From: CAZCWX01 sp964502465
Lineage (GTDB): Bacteria; Desulfobacterota; Binatia; Bin18
Assembly: GCA_964502465.1 (NCBI GenBank)
Contig: CAZCWX010000010.1
Location: 1 to 8,496, forward strand
Direction: 5' to 3'
Length of the DNA stretch: 8,496 nucleotides
Part shown: positions 1 to 6,649 of the stretch, piece after piece
Layout: every line of letters begins with the position of its first letter
Numbering within the stretch: the stretch's first letter is position 1
Position numbers and translations under genes: made by a program
Notes under the pieces: generated by a model
Seen by the model: only the letters and a program-made list of their open reading frames with translations
Told to the model about the DNA's origin: nothing
Database searches by the model: none

Positions 1-6
1 GGGGGC

Positions 7-315
7 GTGACGTGGTTTCAGGACTTCTTCCAGGGCTTTTATACCGCGTTCGCGACGGCTTGGGCCACGCTGTGCGCCCAACCCCGCTGTCTGCCGCTGC
101 CGTGGACCGTGACCGTCACCGAGGCGCAGGCGAAGACCGCCGTGGTGGTTTATGTCGCACGGTTCATTCGCGGGCAGCTGCCGGAAGAAATCATGGTCGG
201 CCAGCGCGAATATAAAGTACGCGATACCGCCTCAGCCCAGTACGCTGCTCAGCGCGCCGCCCGCCAAACGGTAGAGAGTCTCCTGGCGGTCGGGCCGCGG
301 TATGGATTTCGCTGA
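7..315 (+). CDS. Hypothetical protein, possibly 5'-truncated by the window edge
   Basis: I do not recognise this 102-residue protein. The frame is open from base 1, so the GTG at 7 may be an internal valine, and no ribosome binding site can be judged because the upstream sequence is missing. It looks truly coding: about three quarters of its codons end in G or C (hand count), rare codons are few, and the ORFs in other frames are shorter and arginine-rich in the usual shadow pattern. The N-terminus (residues 1-33) is aromatic and alanine-rich (WFQDFFQGFYTAFATAWATL) with two cysteines, possibly one amphipathic or weakly hydrophobic helix. The rest is a soluble alpha/beta-like stretch ending in an alanine/arginine-rich helix around residues 75-92. 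It is upstream of tRNA-Arg on the same strand, 143 bases away. Its codon ends are more G+C-rich than those of asd at the other end of the window. Function unknown. Confidence 0.5.
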   Translation: MTWFQDFFQGFYTAFATAWATLCAQPRCLPLPWTVTVTEAQAKTAVVVYVARFIRGQLPEEIMVGQREYKVRDTASAQYAAQRAARQTVESLLAVGPRYGFR

Positions 316-458
316 CACCCGGCGCCCGCAGAGCGTTTTCTCTTGTTCCCAAATGAAGACCTTTTATAAGAACTGGCGCAAGGCTTGCCGTCTGGCTGGA
401 CTGCCTGATAAGCTAGGGCACGATTTCAGACGGACAGCGGAATTGATGTTGCCCATAC

Positions 459-532
459 GCCCCCGTAGCTCAGGAGGATAGAGCACAGGATTCCTAATCC
501 TGGGGTCGTGCGTTCGAATCGCGCCGGGGGCA
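459..532 (+). tRNA. tRNA-Arg (anticodon CCT)
   Basis: A full cloverleaf can be folded by eye. The acceptor stem GCCCCCG (459-465) pairs perfectly with CGGGGGC (525-531). The D stem is GCTC/GAGC (468-471 with 481-484). The anticodon stem CAGGA/TCCTG (486-490 with 498-502) encloses the loop TTCCTAA, giving anticodon CCT at 493-495, which reads AGG. The T stem GTGCG/CGCGC (508-512 with 520-524) has one T-G pair and encloses TTCGAAT. The discriminator is A532. The 3' CCA is not encoded (TGA follows), so it must be added after transcription. A short T run at 538-544 follows the gene but no convincing hairpin precedes it. Confidence 0.96.
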
Positions 533-576
533 TGACACTTTTTCCCAACAGCCGTAATTTTACAGCGAAAATACCC

Positions 577-604
577 AGCGTCAGAATGGTAGAGTGCTCG
601 CACC
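577..604 (+). other. tRNA-like 5'-half fragment (possible tRNA relic)
   Basis: The stretch GTCAGAATGGTAGAGTGC (580-597) followed by TCGC resembles the D arm and start of the anticodon stem of a bacterial tRNA. With one inserted G removed, the segment from 577 reads AGC-TCAGAATGGTAGAGTGC, the common tRNA pattern. No acceptor stem, anticodon loop or T arm follows, so it cannot be a working tRNA. It lies 45 bases after tRNA-Arg on the same strand and may be the remnant of a second tRNA gene in a former pair. Chance resemblance cannot be excluded for so short a stretch. Confidence 0.3.
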
Positions 605-613
605 CTGTTTTCT

Positions 614-871
614 TCAGTGAACCGATCCTTCCCTAAACTGCCGCAAAATCCCTTCCGCGATTTTTGTATTGAGCGTGGCCAGTTTGATCCCCTCGGCTGC
701 CAGCTCTGCGATATGCCGCGTGTGATCCGCCATGCGGCCCTGGTTCTGCTCAATCCGCTCCAGGATGGTGGCGATACGCTCCTCCGAGCGCTGCACAGAT
801 CTGATGCTGTAGGCAACCAAGAGCACAGTCGCCAGGGCCATGAGTCCCAAAAGTGTGTGCGAGAAGTCCAT
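614..871 (-). CDS. Small membrane-anchored coiled-coil protein
   Basis: This 85-residue protein is not a family I can name. It has one hydrophobic segment at residues 6-22 (TLLGLMALATVLLVAYS), directly after a very short N-terminus. A long charged helix then runs from about residue 25 to 80, with heptad-like spacing of Ile/Leu and many Glu, Gln and Arg residues, typical of a coiled coil. The architecture suggests an inner-membrane anchor with a cytoplasmic or periplasmic oligomerising rod. The ATG at 871 is preceded by AGAGGAG at suitable distance, supporting both gene and start. It is the last gene of the leftward block, 47 bases behind the secretin-like gene. Small TM-plus-coiled-coil proteins of this shape occur in many settings, including phage, secretion and stress loci, so no function is assigned. 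The long antisense ORF overlapping it (364-897) is spurious because it reads through the tRNA gene. Confidence 0.72.
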   Translation of the reverse strand: MDFSHTLLGLMALATVLLVAYSIRSVQRSEERIATILERIEQNQGRMADHTRHIAELAAEGIKLATLNTKIAEGILRQFREGSVH

Positions 872-918
872 GGTGTTCTCCTCTTCTCAATATACATACA
901 TAGAACAGATGCGTTCTC

Positions 919-1464
919 TTATGGCTTCTCAGTCTCTCTCTCTTTCCCTCTCAGGAGCTCAGTCAGCGCTTTGACCGATCGGAGGTCGCCAGAGATAATG
1001 AGACTATTCGTGGGAGAATAGGGAACGATCCGTACCCCATAGGGCGCAACCCAGCTTAGCGTGTAGGCGACTTCTTCGGCTCTTGCATACTGGAGCGGCA
1101 CCACCTCGATGACGGTTTCTCCCGGTGGTGCTTTTTTCGCAGGTACGATCCAGGTACTCTCCGCTTTCCTGATCATGGTGTAGCCATGGACAGCCAAGGC
1201 GGATTGCAACAGCCGGAGAGCCTCTTCAGAGGTCACTTTCGTGGGGGCCAGAAGGGTGATCTTGCCTTTGACCTGTTCGGGATCAAAGAGAAAGGTGGTT
1301 TGGGTAAACTCGCCGACCTTTTTGATGACTGTCTGGAGATTTTCGTTCTCAAAGGTGAGGACAATCTGGTTGGCCGACGCCGCTTCCAGAGAAAACAACA
1401 GAAAGAAGAAAAGGAATGCACCTTTCATAAGCCCTCGGTGAAGCGAGAGTAACCGTTGCGTCAT
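919..1464 (-). CDS. Secreted protein of secretin N0 and N1 domains only (GspD/PilQ N-terminal-like)
   Basis: The 181-residue product has a hydrophobic leader (residues 13-31, FLFFFLLF core, likely cleaved after AASA), so it should be exported to the periplasm. Residues 33-108 match the secretin N0 pattern: 'LTFENENLQTVIKKVGE', then 'FLFDPEQVKGKITLLAP', then 'EEALRLLQSALAVHGY' and 'WIVPA'. Residues 117-172 match a secretin N1 domain: 'VIEVVPLQYARAEEVA' followed by 'PTNSLIISGD' and a closing helix. The gene then stops. The C-terminal channel domain that makes GspD, PilQ or PulD about 600-700 residues long is absent, and the sequence to the left shows no remnant of it. The tail is charged (GKERETEKP), encoded by a CT-rich repeat. 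Two starts are possible: ATG 1464 (181 aa), or ATG 1428 (169 aa), which gives a more typical signal peptide and has GAGGG just upstream. A partner or accessory role at an outer-membrane secretin is inference. Confidence 0.78.
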   Translation of the reverse strand: MTQRLLSLHRGLMKGAFLFFFLLFSLEAASANQIVLTFENENLQTVIKKVGEFTQTTFLFDPEQVKGKITLLAPTKVTSEEALRLLQSALAVHGYTMIRKAESTWIVPAKKAPPGETVIEVVPLQYARAEEVAYTLSWVAPYGVRIVPYSPTNSLIISGDLRSVKALTELLRGKERETEKP

Positions 1465-1484
1465 TTCTCACGTGCTTCTCACAT

Positions 1485-1490
1485 CTTATA
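1485..1490 (-). promoter_or_regulatory. Candidate -10 element upstream of the secretin-like gene
   Basis: The minus strand reads TATAAG here, five of six matches to TATAAT, 20 bases before ATG 1464 and 56 before ATG 1428. The best -35 match (GCGACT, spacer 16) is poor. If active, it would let the last two genes be transcribed apart from the glc genes. Confidence 0.25.
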
Positions 1491-1530
1491 CAAAGGCGCT
1501 TCCAGGAGTCGCGCTGCGGTCGAGCTTACG

Positions 1531-2463
1531 CTACGGCTGTGTCATTCCCACCATTGCATAGTGCTCCGGCGCAGCGGTGCGAGGGTTCTTGTACAGCAAA
1601 ACCTGGCAAGGTCCGCCACTTGCCCCTCCTGGACAGACGATTGCTGGCCACGGAGCGCCAATCCGTTCAATCGGCATCATGGTGTGCATTACCGCGAGGT
1701 GAGCCTGGTAGACGGTGACCTCTCCCTGGTTATAGGAGATTGGATGTTTTTCTTTCACCACCGCTAAGTTGATCGGTGGCTTGTAGCACCCATCGCGGAT
1801 TTGGCGGCCACAACTCCCGCACGGATCTTGGAAGATGGTGAACTTTTCATCGTCCTCTTCAATCGTAATCGTCGCGAAATTGCCAAGCAGTAAGGCAACC
1901 CAGCTTTGCAAGCGATCCTTGGGATCGTGCGCGATGTCTTCCATCATCCATGGCATCCAGCGCTTTTCACTACTGAAACGCAGGCATTGTTCAAGTGCCT
2001 CGACGCCGTACTGGCGATAGACGTGAGAGAGGAGCATGGAGGTCCATTCGCGATAGAGGTCGTGCAGATTCTGAAAGCCTTTTTCCAGGTAAGCATAGAG
2101 CTGCTTCGCTTCTTCACTATTCCCGCTGTCGATTAATCCCGCCATCCTCTCTTTGGCTGACTTACTGCAGTTGAGCACCTCTCCAACGCTCATATTGAGC
2201 TTGAGCGCTTCGACCAGCACTGGGCTCAGCGGTGCAGCCTGTGCAAGCCCCTCGTGACCGTAGCGCTCATACAGGAATGCTTGGATGGTGGCGACCCAAT
2301 GATAGTAAATGTCGTGGAAGGCTAAAAACGCCTCTTCCAGTTCGGCGTATTTCTTCTTGGCCGCCTCTTTGTCGCCGGCCTCAAGCACGGCCAGCATTTG
2401 CTCTCCCGGCGGGCGACACATGGCGTCAAGCTCGGTTTGCGTAAAAAGCCGCTGTGCAGGCAT
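1531..2463 (-). CDS. Unrecognised protein with duplicated helical unit and cysteine-rich C-terminus
   Basis: I cannot assign this 310-residue protein to a named family. It holds an internal duplication: residues 24-76 and 108-160 align without gaps, with 19 of 53 identical positions. Shared residues include G30/G114, Y39/Y123, F46/F130, H50/H134, D51/D135, W56/W140, Y65/Y149 and Y68/Y152. A cysteine precedes each copy (C16 and C99). Each unit looks like two or three helices, with 'HDxYxxW' as signature. The C-terminal third is different: an acidic EEDDEKFT strand, then DPCGSCGR (C215, C218), C226, a histidine pair (H255, H260), and C277/C286 in a Gly/Pro-rich segment. This looks like a metal or cofactor site, but no ligand can be proven. 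No signal peptide or TM segment is seen, so it is probably cytosolic. ATG 2463 has AAGGAG 8 bases upstream and lies 26 bases after glcF, suggesting cotranscription and perhaps a role beside the oxidase. Confidence 0.85.
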   Translation of the reverse strand: MPAQRLFTQTELDAMCRPPGEQMLAVLEAGDKEAAKKKYAELEEAFLAFHDIYYHWVATIQAFLYERYGHEGLAQAAPLSPVLVEALKLNMSVGEVLNCSKSAKERMAGLIDSGNSEEAKQLYAYLEKGFQNLHDLYREWTSMLLSHVYRQYGVEALEQCLRFSSEKRWMPWMMEDIAHDPKDRLQSWVALLLGNFATITIEEDDEKFTIFQDPCGSCGRQIRDGCYKPPINLAVVKEKHPISYNQGEVTVYQAHLAVMHTMMPIERIGAPWPAIVCPGGASGGPCQVLLYKNPRTAAPEHYAMVGMTQP

Positions 2464-2489
2464 GATTTCCTCTCCTTGTCTTTTTCTCC

Positions 2490-3776
2490 TTATTGCTGCA
2501 TCAGTGCTGGCTCTTCCTCATACGCTTCCGCCAACAGCTCGACGGTGTGCAGCGCTTTGATCGGCAGGCCCTGCTGTTGTAAGCCAGCACGGATTTGCAT
2601 CAAGCATCCCGGATTTCCCATGACCACCACGCTCGCTTCTGTTTCCCTGATATGAGCAATTTTTCGCTCGAGCAACCGCCGCGCCATTGCCGGCTCAGTC
2701 AGGTTATAGGTGCCAGCGCTGCCACAGCACCAATCCGATTCCGGCAGCTCGGTCACCTGCAGTCCAGGGATGGCACGCAAGAGGGCACGAGGCTGCTCAC
2801 GGACACCTTGACCATGGGCAAGGTGACAGGCGTCATGATAGGTGACTCTCGTCCGCACCTCCTGCGTTGGCGGTTTCAAGGGAATGCTACCCAGGAACTC
2901 CGCCACATCTTTCACCTTCGCAGCCACTTGCTCCGCTTTCTCCTGATAGTGCGGGTTCTCTTTGAACAGCTCGCCATACTCCTTCATCATGGCCCCACAG
3001 CCAGCAGCATTGATGATCAGCGCGTCCGGGTTGAGACCACTGAACAATTCGATGTTGCGGCGCGCCAGAGCGAGGGCAGCGGCCTTATTGCCATTGTGGA
3101 GCAGCAACGCTCCACAACACACCTGTTGCTTCGGCACCAGCACGTCGCAGCCATTGTGGCGCAAGACCTTTACCGTCGCCTGGTTGGTAGCGCCAAAAAG
3201 TGCTGGCATCACACAGCCAGACAACATCGCCACCGTGTACCGTTTCTCACCAATCGCGGCATACCGCCCAGCCAGCGGGACAGCGGATAAGCTCCCTTTT
3301 TCCGGAAAGAGTCCAAACCAATAGCGCAGTTGAGGCGGCAGCCGTTGCGAGCGTGCCAAGCGACCGAGCCCCAGGGCAGCACCGATCTTGAGCATGAGCG
3401 CAAACACGCGCACGCCGAGCGGGCTAGGAAAGACGCTGTTGATCGCCCATCGTTTCATGCGCTCCGGTAACGGGCGCTTATAGTTTTGCTCGATGAACGG
3501 TCTGACGCCTTCGATCAGCTCGCCATAGTGCACGCCAGAGGGGCACGCGGTCTCACAGGCGCGACATCCCAGGCACAAGTCCAGATGACGCACAGTCTCG
3601 CTATCAAGGGCAAACCGGCCTTCGTGCAGCGAGCGCATCGTCGCGATCCGGCCGCGTGGGGAATCCATCTCCGTTCCCAGCTCAACATAGGTGGGACAAA
3701 AGGACAGGCAGAGCCCGCAGTGCACGCAATCAAAGAATTTCTGGGAATCAACAAAATCAGTATGCGTATTGGTCAT
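2490..3776 (-). CDS. glcF: Glycolate oxidase iron-sulfur subunit GlcF
   Basis: This is the electron-transfer subunit of the membrane-associated glycolate (2-hydroxyacid) oxidase. It carries electrons from the FAD subunits toward quinone. In its 428 residues two 4Fe-4S motifs are visible: CVHCGLCLSFCP (C17, C20, C23, C27) and CLGCRACETACP (C68, C71, C74, C78). Between them is the GlcF-typical 'DSPRGRI'. Two CCG (heterodisulfide-reductase-like) domains follow: SGC188, CC220-221 and GC260 in the first; HDAC317, CC350-351 and GC391 in the second. All expected cysteines are present, and length is near that of other GlcF proteins (about 400). The start ATG 3776 is forced: an in-frame TGA lies eight codons upstream and no later Met precedes the first cluster. 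Yet no Shine-Dalgarno sequence is evident before it. The gene sits 68 bases behind glcE. Confidence 0.95.
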   Translation of the reverse strand: MTNTHTDFVDSQKFFDCVHCGLCLSFCPTYVELGTEMDSPRGRIATMRSLHEGRFALDSETVRHLDLCLGCRACETACPSGVHYGELIEGVRPFIEQNYKRPLPERMKRWAINSVFPSPLGVRVFALMLKIGAALGLGRLARSQRLPPQLRYWFGLFPEKGSLSAVPLAGRYAAIGEKRYTVAMLSGCVMPALFGATNQATVKVLRHNGCDVLVPKQQVCCGALLLHNGNKAAALALARRNIELFSGLNPDALIINAAGCGAMMKEYGELFKENPHYQEKAEQVAAKVKDVAEFLGSIPLKPPTQEVRTRVTYHDACHLAHGQGVREQPRALLRAIPGLQVTELPESDWCCGSAGTYNLTEPAMARRLLERKIAHIRETEASVVVMGNPGCLMQIRAGLQQQGLPIKALHTVELLAEAYEEEPALMQQ

Positions 3777-3844
3777 GATAGCAGTTCGCTTTCAGCGATC
3801 AGCTCTTCGCGTTGCCATAATCGACAGTCCACCATCGCCAATGA

Positions 3845-5173
3845 CTAGATTCCGCCCACGAACCGACCAGGATTGAGAATGCCTTGGGGGTCGAGGGTGT
3901 CTTTCAATTTTTTCATCAAGGGAAACGCGCCGCCGATATGTCCCCAGACATCGACGCGCTCCTTGAGCAATGGATCTATGGCTTCGACCACCACATAGCT
4001 ATCGAGCTTCTTCGCCATGATGCGCAGCCAGTCCACCCAGGAGAGCACTCTCTCTGAGGAGGTGCCTGCGGTGCGCAGAACGCAGGCATAGACGATACCA
4101 TTCCCTGCACGGGCCAGGAGCCGCACAGGCAGATCCCGCAACACCGCTTCTTCTTCGAGGTCTGTGCAAAAACGAGCGAGCTGTGTAGGCAACACACTCG
4201 CCTTACAGCGGACAATAGCCTCTTCGGCAACCGGAAAGTTCCGTAACGTCTCGACAAGCGTTTGCTCGTCTTCCTTCCCCCACTCTTCAACCACAGGTGC
4301 TGTACGCTCAACCAGCTCATGGATACGAGTTCGTTGATACGACACCTCTTCGGCAATGCCAGCGAAACCGATGAAGAGCGGGTAGCCATCAGCTCCGTTC
4401 CCCTGCCCTTGCAACGGATGAAAGTTCGCCAGCTCAAGAAAGGCAGGTTGCAGTTCAGAACCCAGGATCGGTAATACGAGCGCCATGGCGTGCTCGGGTG
4501 AGGGAAAAGGCAGCGCCAGGACGACCTGAGTTTCTGGTCGTGGACGCACTTTGAAGGTTGCCTCGACAATCACCCCTAACGTTCCCAAAGAACCGCAGTA
4601 GAGCTTGGGGAGATCATAGCCGGCAACATTTTTTACCACTCGACCACCGCCTTTTATGACCGTCCCGTCAGCCTGGACAACCTTGAGCCCGATGAGAAAG
4701 TCACGAATCGTCCCTTGCGAGAGGCGCATTGGGCCACTCAGGTTGGTAGCGATTATCCCTCCGATCGTTGCCTGTGCGGGCAACGGCGGGTCAATCGGCA
4801 GCCACTGGCCATGCTCCCCCAAAAGCTGTTGTAACTGCGCCAGGGTCATGCCAGCCTCGACTGTCACCGTCATATCGGTCGGCTGGTAATCCACCAGTCG
4901 GTTCAGTCTGGTGAGGGAGAGGGCAAGATCATAGCGTCGTAGTATCCCTCCAAGATGGAGGAACGCTCCCTGCCCGACTGGCACAACCGCGAGACGCTGT
5001 TCGTTGGCCGTTCGCAGGACTGCGGAGACGTGCGCAAGCGTCTCAGGAAAGACCACCTCTTGTGGTTCCCGTCCATCTATCGCGAACCGCTGACGATCTT
5101 CAGCCGATCCGCGCACGCTTGCGACGCTATCAAGAGACAAAGGCTCAGAAAGCGAAGATTCTGTCATGAGCAA
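3845..5173 (-). CDS. glcE: Glycolate oxidase FAD-binding subunit GlcE
   Basis: This is the second flavoprotein subunit of glycolate oxidase, needed with GlcD and GlcF for activity in characterised systems such as E. coli. The PCMH-type FAD-binding domain covers roughly residues 35-215: 'VVPVGQGAFL' (63-72), 'VTVEAGMTLAQL' (103-114), 'IGGIIATNLSGPMRL' (137-151), the GlcE hallmark 'GGGRVVKNVAGYDLPKL' (175-191), and 'GSLGTLGVIVEATFKVRP' (194-211). The C-terminal cap ends with the VAO-family signature 'LDPQGILNPGRF' (427-438). At 442 residues it is longer than E. coli GlcE (about 350), the extra length lying in the cap domain. The chosen start is TTG 5173, because AGAGGA sits at good distance from it; ATG 5167, two codons later, is the alternative with looser spacing. 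It is 45 bases behind glcD. Confidence 0.94.
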   Translation of the reverse strand: MLMTESSLSEPLSLDSVASVRGSAEDRQRFAIDGREPQEVVFPETLAHVSAVLRTANEQRLAVVPVGQGAFLHLGGILRRYDLALSLTRLNRLVDYQPTDMTVTVEAGMTLAQLQQLLGEHGQWLPIDPPLPAQATIGGIIATNLSGPMRLSQGTIRDFLIGLKVVQADGTVIKGGGRVVKNVAGYDLPKLYCGSLGTLGVIVEATFKVRPRPETQVVLALPFPSPEHAMALVLPILGSELQPAFLELANFHPLQGQGNGADGYPLFIGFAGIAEEVSYQRTRIHELVERTAPVVEEWGKEDEQTLVETLRNFPVAEEAIVRCKASVLPTQLARFCTDLEEEAVLRDLPVRLLARAGNGIVYACVLRTAGTSSERVLSWVDWLRIMAKKLDSYVVVEAIDPLLKERVDVWGHIGGAFPLMKKLKDTLDPQGILNPGRFVGGI

Positions 5174-5218
5174 GCATGTCCTCTTTTCAAGTACCAGCCT
5201 CTAGTCTCAAGTCTCGCC

Positions 5219-6643
5219 TTACAGCGGTGCCTGCCTGCGGGGCATGCGCACGTCGATACACCCATGAGGAGTGGGAATGATCTTATTCGGGTTGCACAGG
5301 TTATCCGGATTGAACACAGAGCGGATCTGGCTCATGACCAGCAGATCCTCAGGACTGAAGATCAGCGGCATTTGTCCCATTTTCTCTATGCCGATCCCAT
5401 GTTCGCCTGTCAGACTGCCACCAAGATCGACACACGCTTTGAGGATTTCTTGTCCAGCCTTGATGACACGCTCGGTCTCATCCGCGTTCCGCTCATCATA
5501 GAGCAAGATCGGATGAATATTCCCATCGCCCGCATGGAAAACATTGGCAATACGCAACTGATATTTTTCCGATACCGCGGAGATGACACGCAAGATCTCT
5601 GGGACCTTCGTACGCGGTACGACGCCATCCTGGGTACAGTAGTTTGGTGCCAGACGCCCAACCGCCCCAAATGCCCGTTTGCGACTCTTCCACAAAGCCA
5701 ACCGCTCGGCATCGTCACGGGCAACACGCACTTCACGCGCATGGTTTTGCCGACACACTTCCATGATCCTGGTCGTCTGCGGATCAAGGCCGGCGGCTAA
5801 GCCGTCGAGCTCAATGATCAGCACCGCGCCCGCATCAGTGGGGAAGCCGAAATGGAACGCGGCCTCCACCGCCTGGATGATGAGATGATCCATCATCTCC
5901 AGGGCCGCAGGCACGATGCCCGCGGCGATAATGTCTGAGACTGTCTGTGTCGCTCCATGCACAGAGGCAAAAACAGCCAGGAACGTGCGGTACGCCTGTG
6001 GTTGGCGGGTGAGACGCAACGTTGCCTGGGTGACCAAGCCGAAGGTCCCTTCGGCGCCAATGGTAATGCCGCGCAGATCGTATCCTGGGACATCTTCTAC
6101 TGCGCCGCCCAAGGCCACGATTTCTCCGTCTGGCAACACGACCTCAAGCCCAAGGACATGGTTGGTTGTGACCCCATACTTCAGGGTATGAGGGCCACCC
6201 GAATTCTCGGCTACATTGCCGCCGATCGTGCAGGCTTGCTGGCTCGACGGGTCTGGAGCGTACTGCAATCCCTGGCTTTTTACTGCATTGCTTACCCAGA
6301 GGTTCACGACACCCGCCTGGGCAACCACGTACCGATTCAGTACATCGATATGGACGATCCGGTTCAAGCGACTGGTGCCGATCATTACTGGCGCTTCGAC
6401 AGGAAGACATCCGCCACTCAGACCAGTGCCGGCACCACGAGGCACAAAAGCGATCTTTTCCTTGTGCAGCAGTTTTACCACGGCAATCACTTCCTCGGTC
6501 GAGTGCGGCAGAAGGACAACTTCTGGAATGGCTTTCTCCAGAGTATAGCCGTCACATTCGTAGACGGACAGCGCTGTTGAGTGCACGATGACACCCTCAG
6601 GACCAACGATGTCGCGAAGATGATCAATGAGAGAAGGATTCAT
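5219..6643 (-). CDS. glcD: Glycolate oxidase catalytic subunit GlcD (FAD-linked 2-hydroxyacid oxidase)
   Basis: This FAD enzyme subunit oxidises glycolate (possibly D-lactate or similar 2-hydroxyacids) to the 2-oxoacid. Numbering here counts from the TTG at 6649, two codons upstream. FAD-binding motifs are intact: 'VPRGAGTGLSGG' (69-80), 'GGNVAENSGG' (143-152), 'VPGYDLRGITIGAEGTFG' (187-204). The C-terminal FAD-oxidase domain has 'DGVVPRTKVPE' (341-351), the metal/substrate motif 'HAGDGNIHP' (372-380), 'GEHGIG' (415-420), and 'FNPDNLCNPNKI' (446-457), where GlcD usually reads FDP.. LNPGKI. Length (474 aa) is near that of E. coli GlcD (499). ATG 6643 lies 6 bases after the stop of the upstream MaoC-like gene; TTG 6649 would abut that stop. 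Neither has a clear Shine-Dalgarno, which suggests translational coupling. With glcE and glcF next to it, a GlcDEF complex is strongly supported. The true substrate cannot be fixed from sequence. Confidence 0.95.
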   Translation of the reverse strand: MNPSLIDHLRDIVGPEGVIVHSTALSVYECDGYTLEKAIPEVVLLPHSTEEVIAVVKLLHKEKIAFVPRGAGTGLSGGCLPVEAPVMIGTSRLNRIVHIDVLNRYVVAQAGVVNLWVSNAVKSQGLQYAPDPSSQQACTIGGNVAENSGGPHTLKYGVTTNHVLGLEVVLPDGEIVALGGAVEDVPGYDLRGITIGAEGTFGLVTQATLRLTRQPQAYRTFLAVFASVHGATQTVSDIIAAGIVPAALEMMDHLIIQAVEAAFHFGFPTDAGAVLIIELDGLAAGLDPQTTRIMEVCRQNHAREVRVARDDAERLALWKSRKRAFGAVGRLAPNYCTQDGVVPRTKVPEILRVISAVSEKYQLRIANVFHAGDGNIHPILLYDERNADETERVIKAGQEILKACVDLGGSLTGEHGIGIEKMGQMPLIFSPEDLLVMSQIRSVFNPDNLCNPNKIIPTPHGCIDVRMPRRQAPL

Positions 6644-6649
6644 AAACAA

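Noticed and set aside
388..433. CCGTCTG/CAGACGG inverted repeat upstream of the tRNA
   Set aside because: Only 7 bp with a 32-base loop and no T run; likely chance. No convincing promoter or terminator was found in 316-458 either.
533..613. Integration (att) site at tRNA-Arg
   Set aside because: No second copy of the tRNA 3' end and no integrase is present in the window, so there is no direct support.
364..897. 177-residue minus-strand ORF containing GAIRTHDPRIRNPVLYPPELR
   Set aside because: That peptide is the well-known false translation of the antisense strand of a tRNA gene; the ORF reads through tRNA-Arg and overlaps the better-supported 85-residue gene in another frame.
931..943. (CT)n simple repeat
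   Set aside because: Short, lies inside the secretin-like coding sequence and merely encodes its charged tail; no sign of slippage or phase variation.
617..1021. 134-residue plus-strand ORF
   Set aside because: Antisense to the small coiled-coil gene and the end of the secretin-like gene; cysteine- and arginine-rich shadow composition and no ribosome binding site evident.
2595..3290. 231-residue plus-strand ORF
   Set aside because: Antisense to glcF, which has two full 4Fe-4S motifs and two CCG domains; the ORF is rich in His/Arg/Gln as expected of a shadow.
4955..6580. Long plus-strand ORFs at 4955-5800 and 5957-6580
   Set aside because: Both lie antisense to glcE/glcD, whose conserved FAD motifs settle the coding strand.
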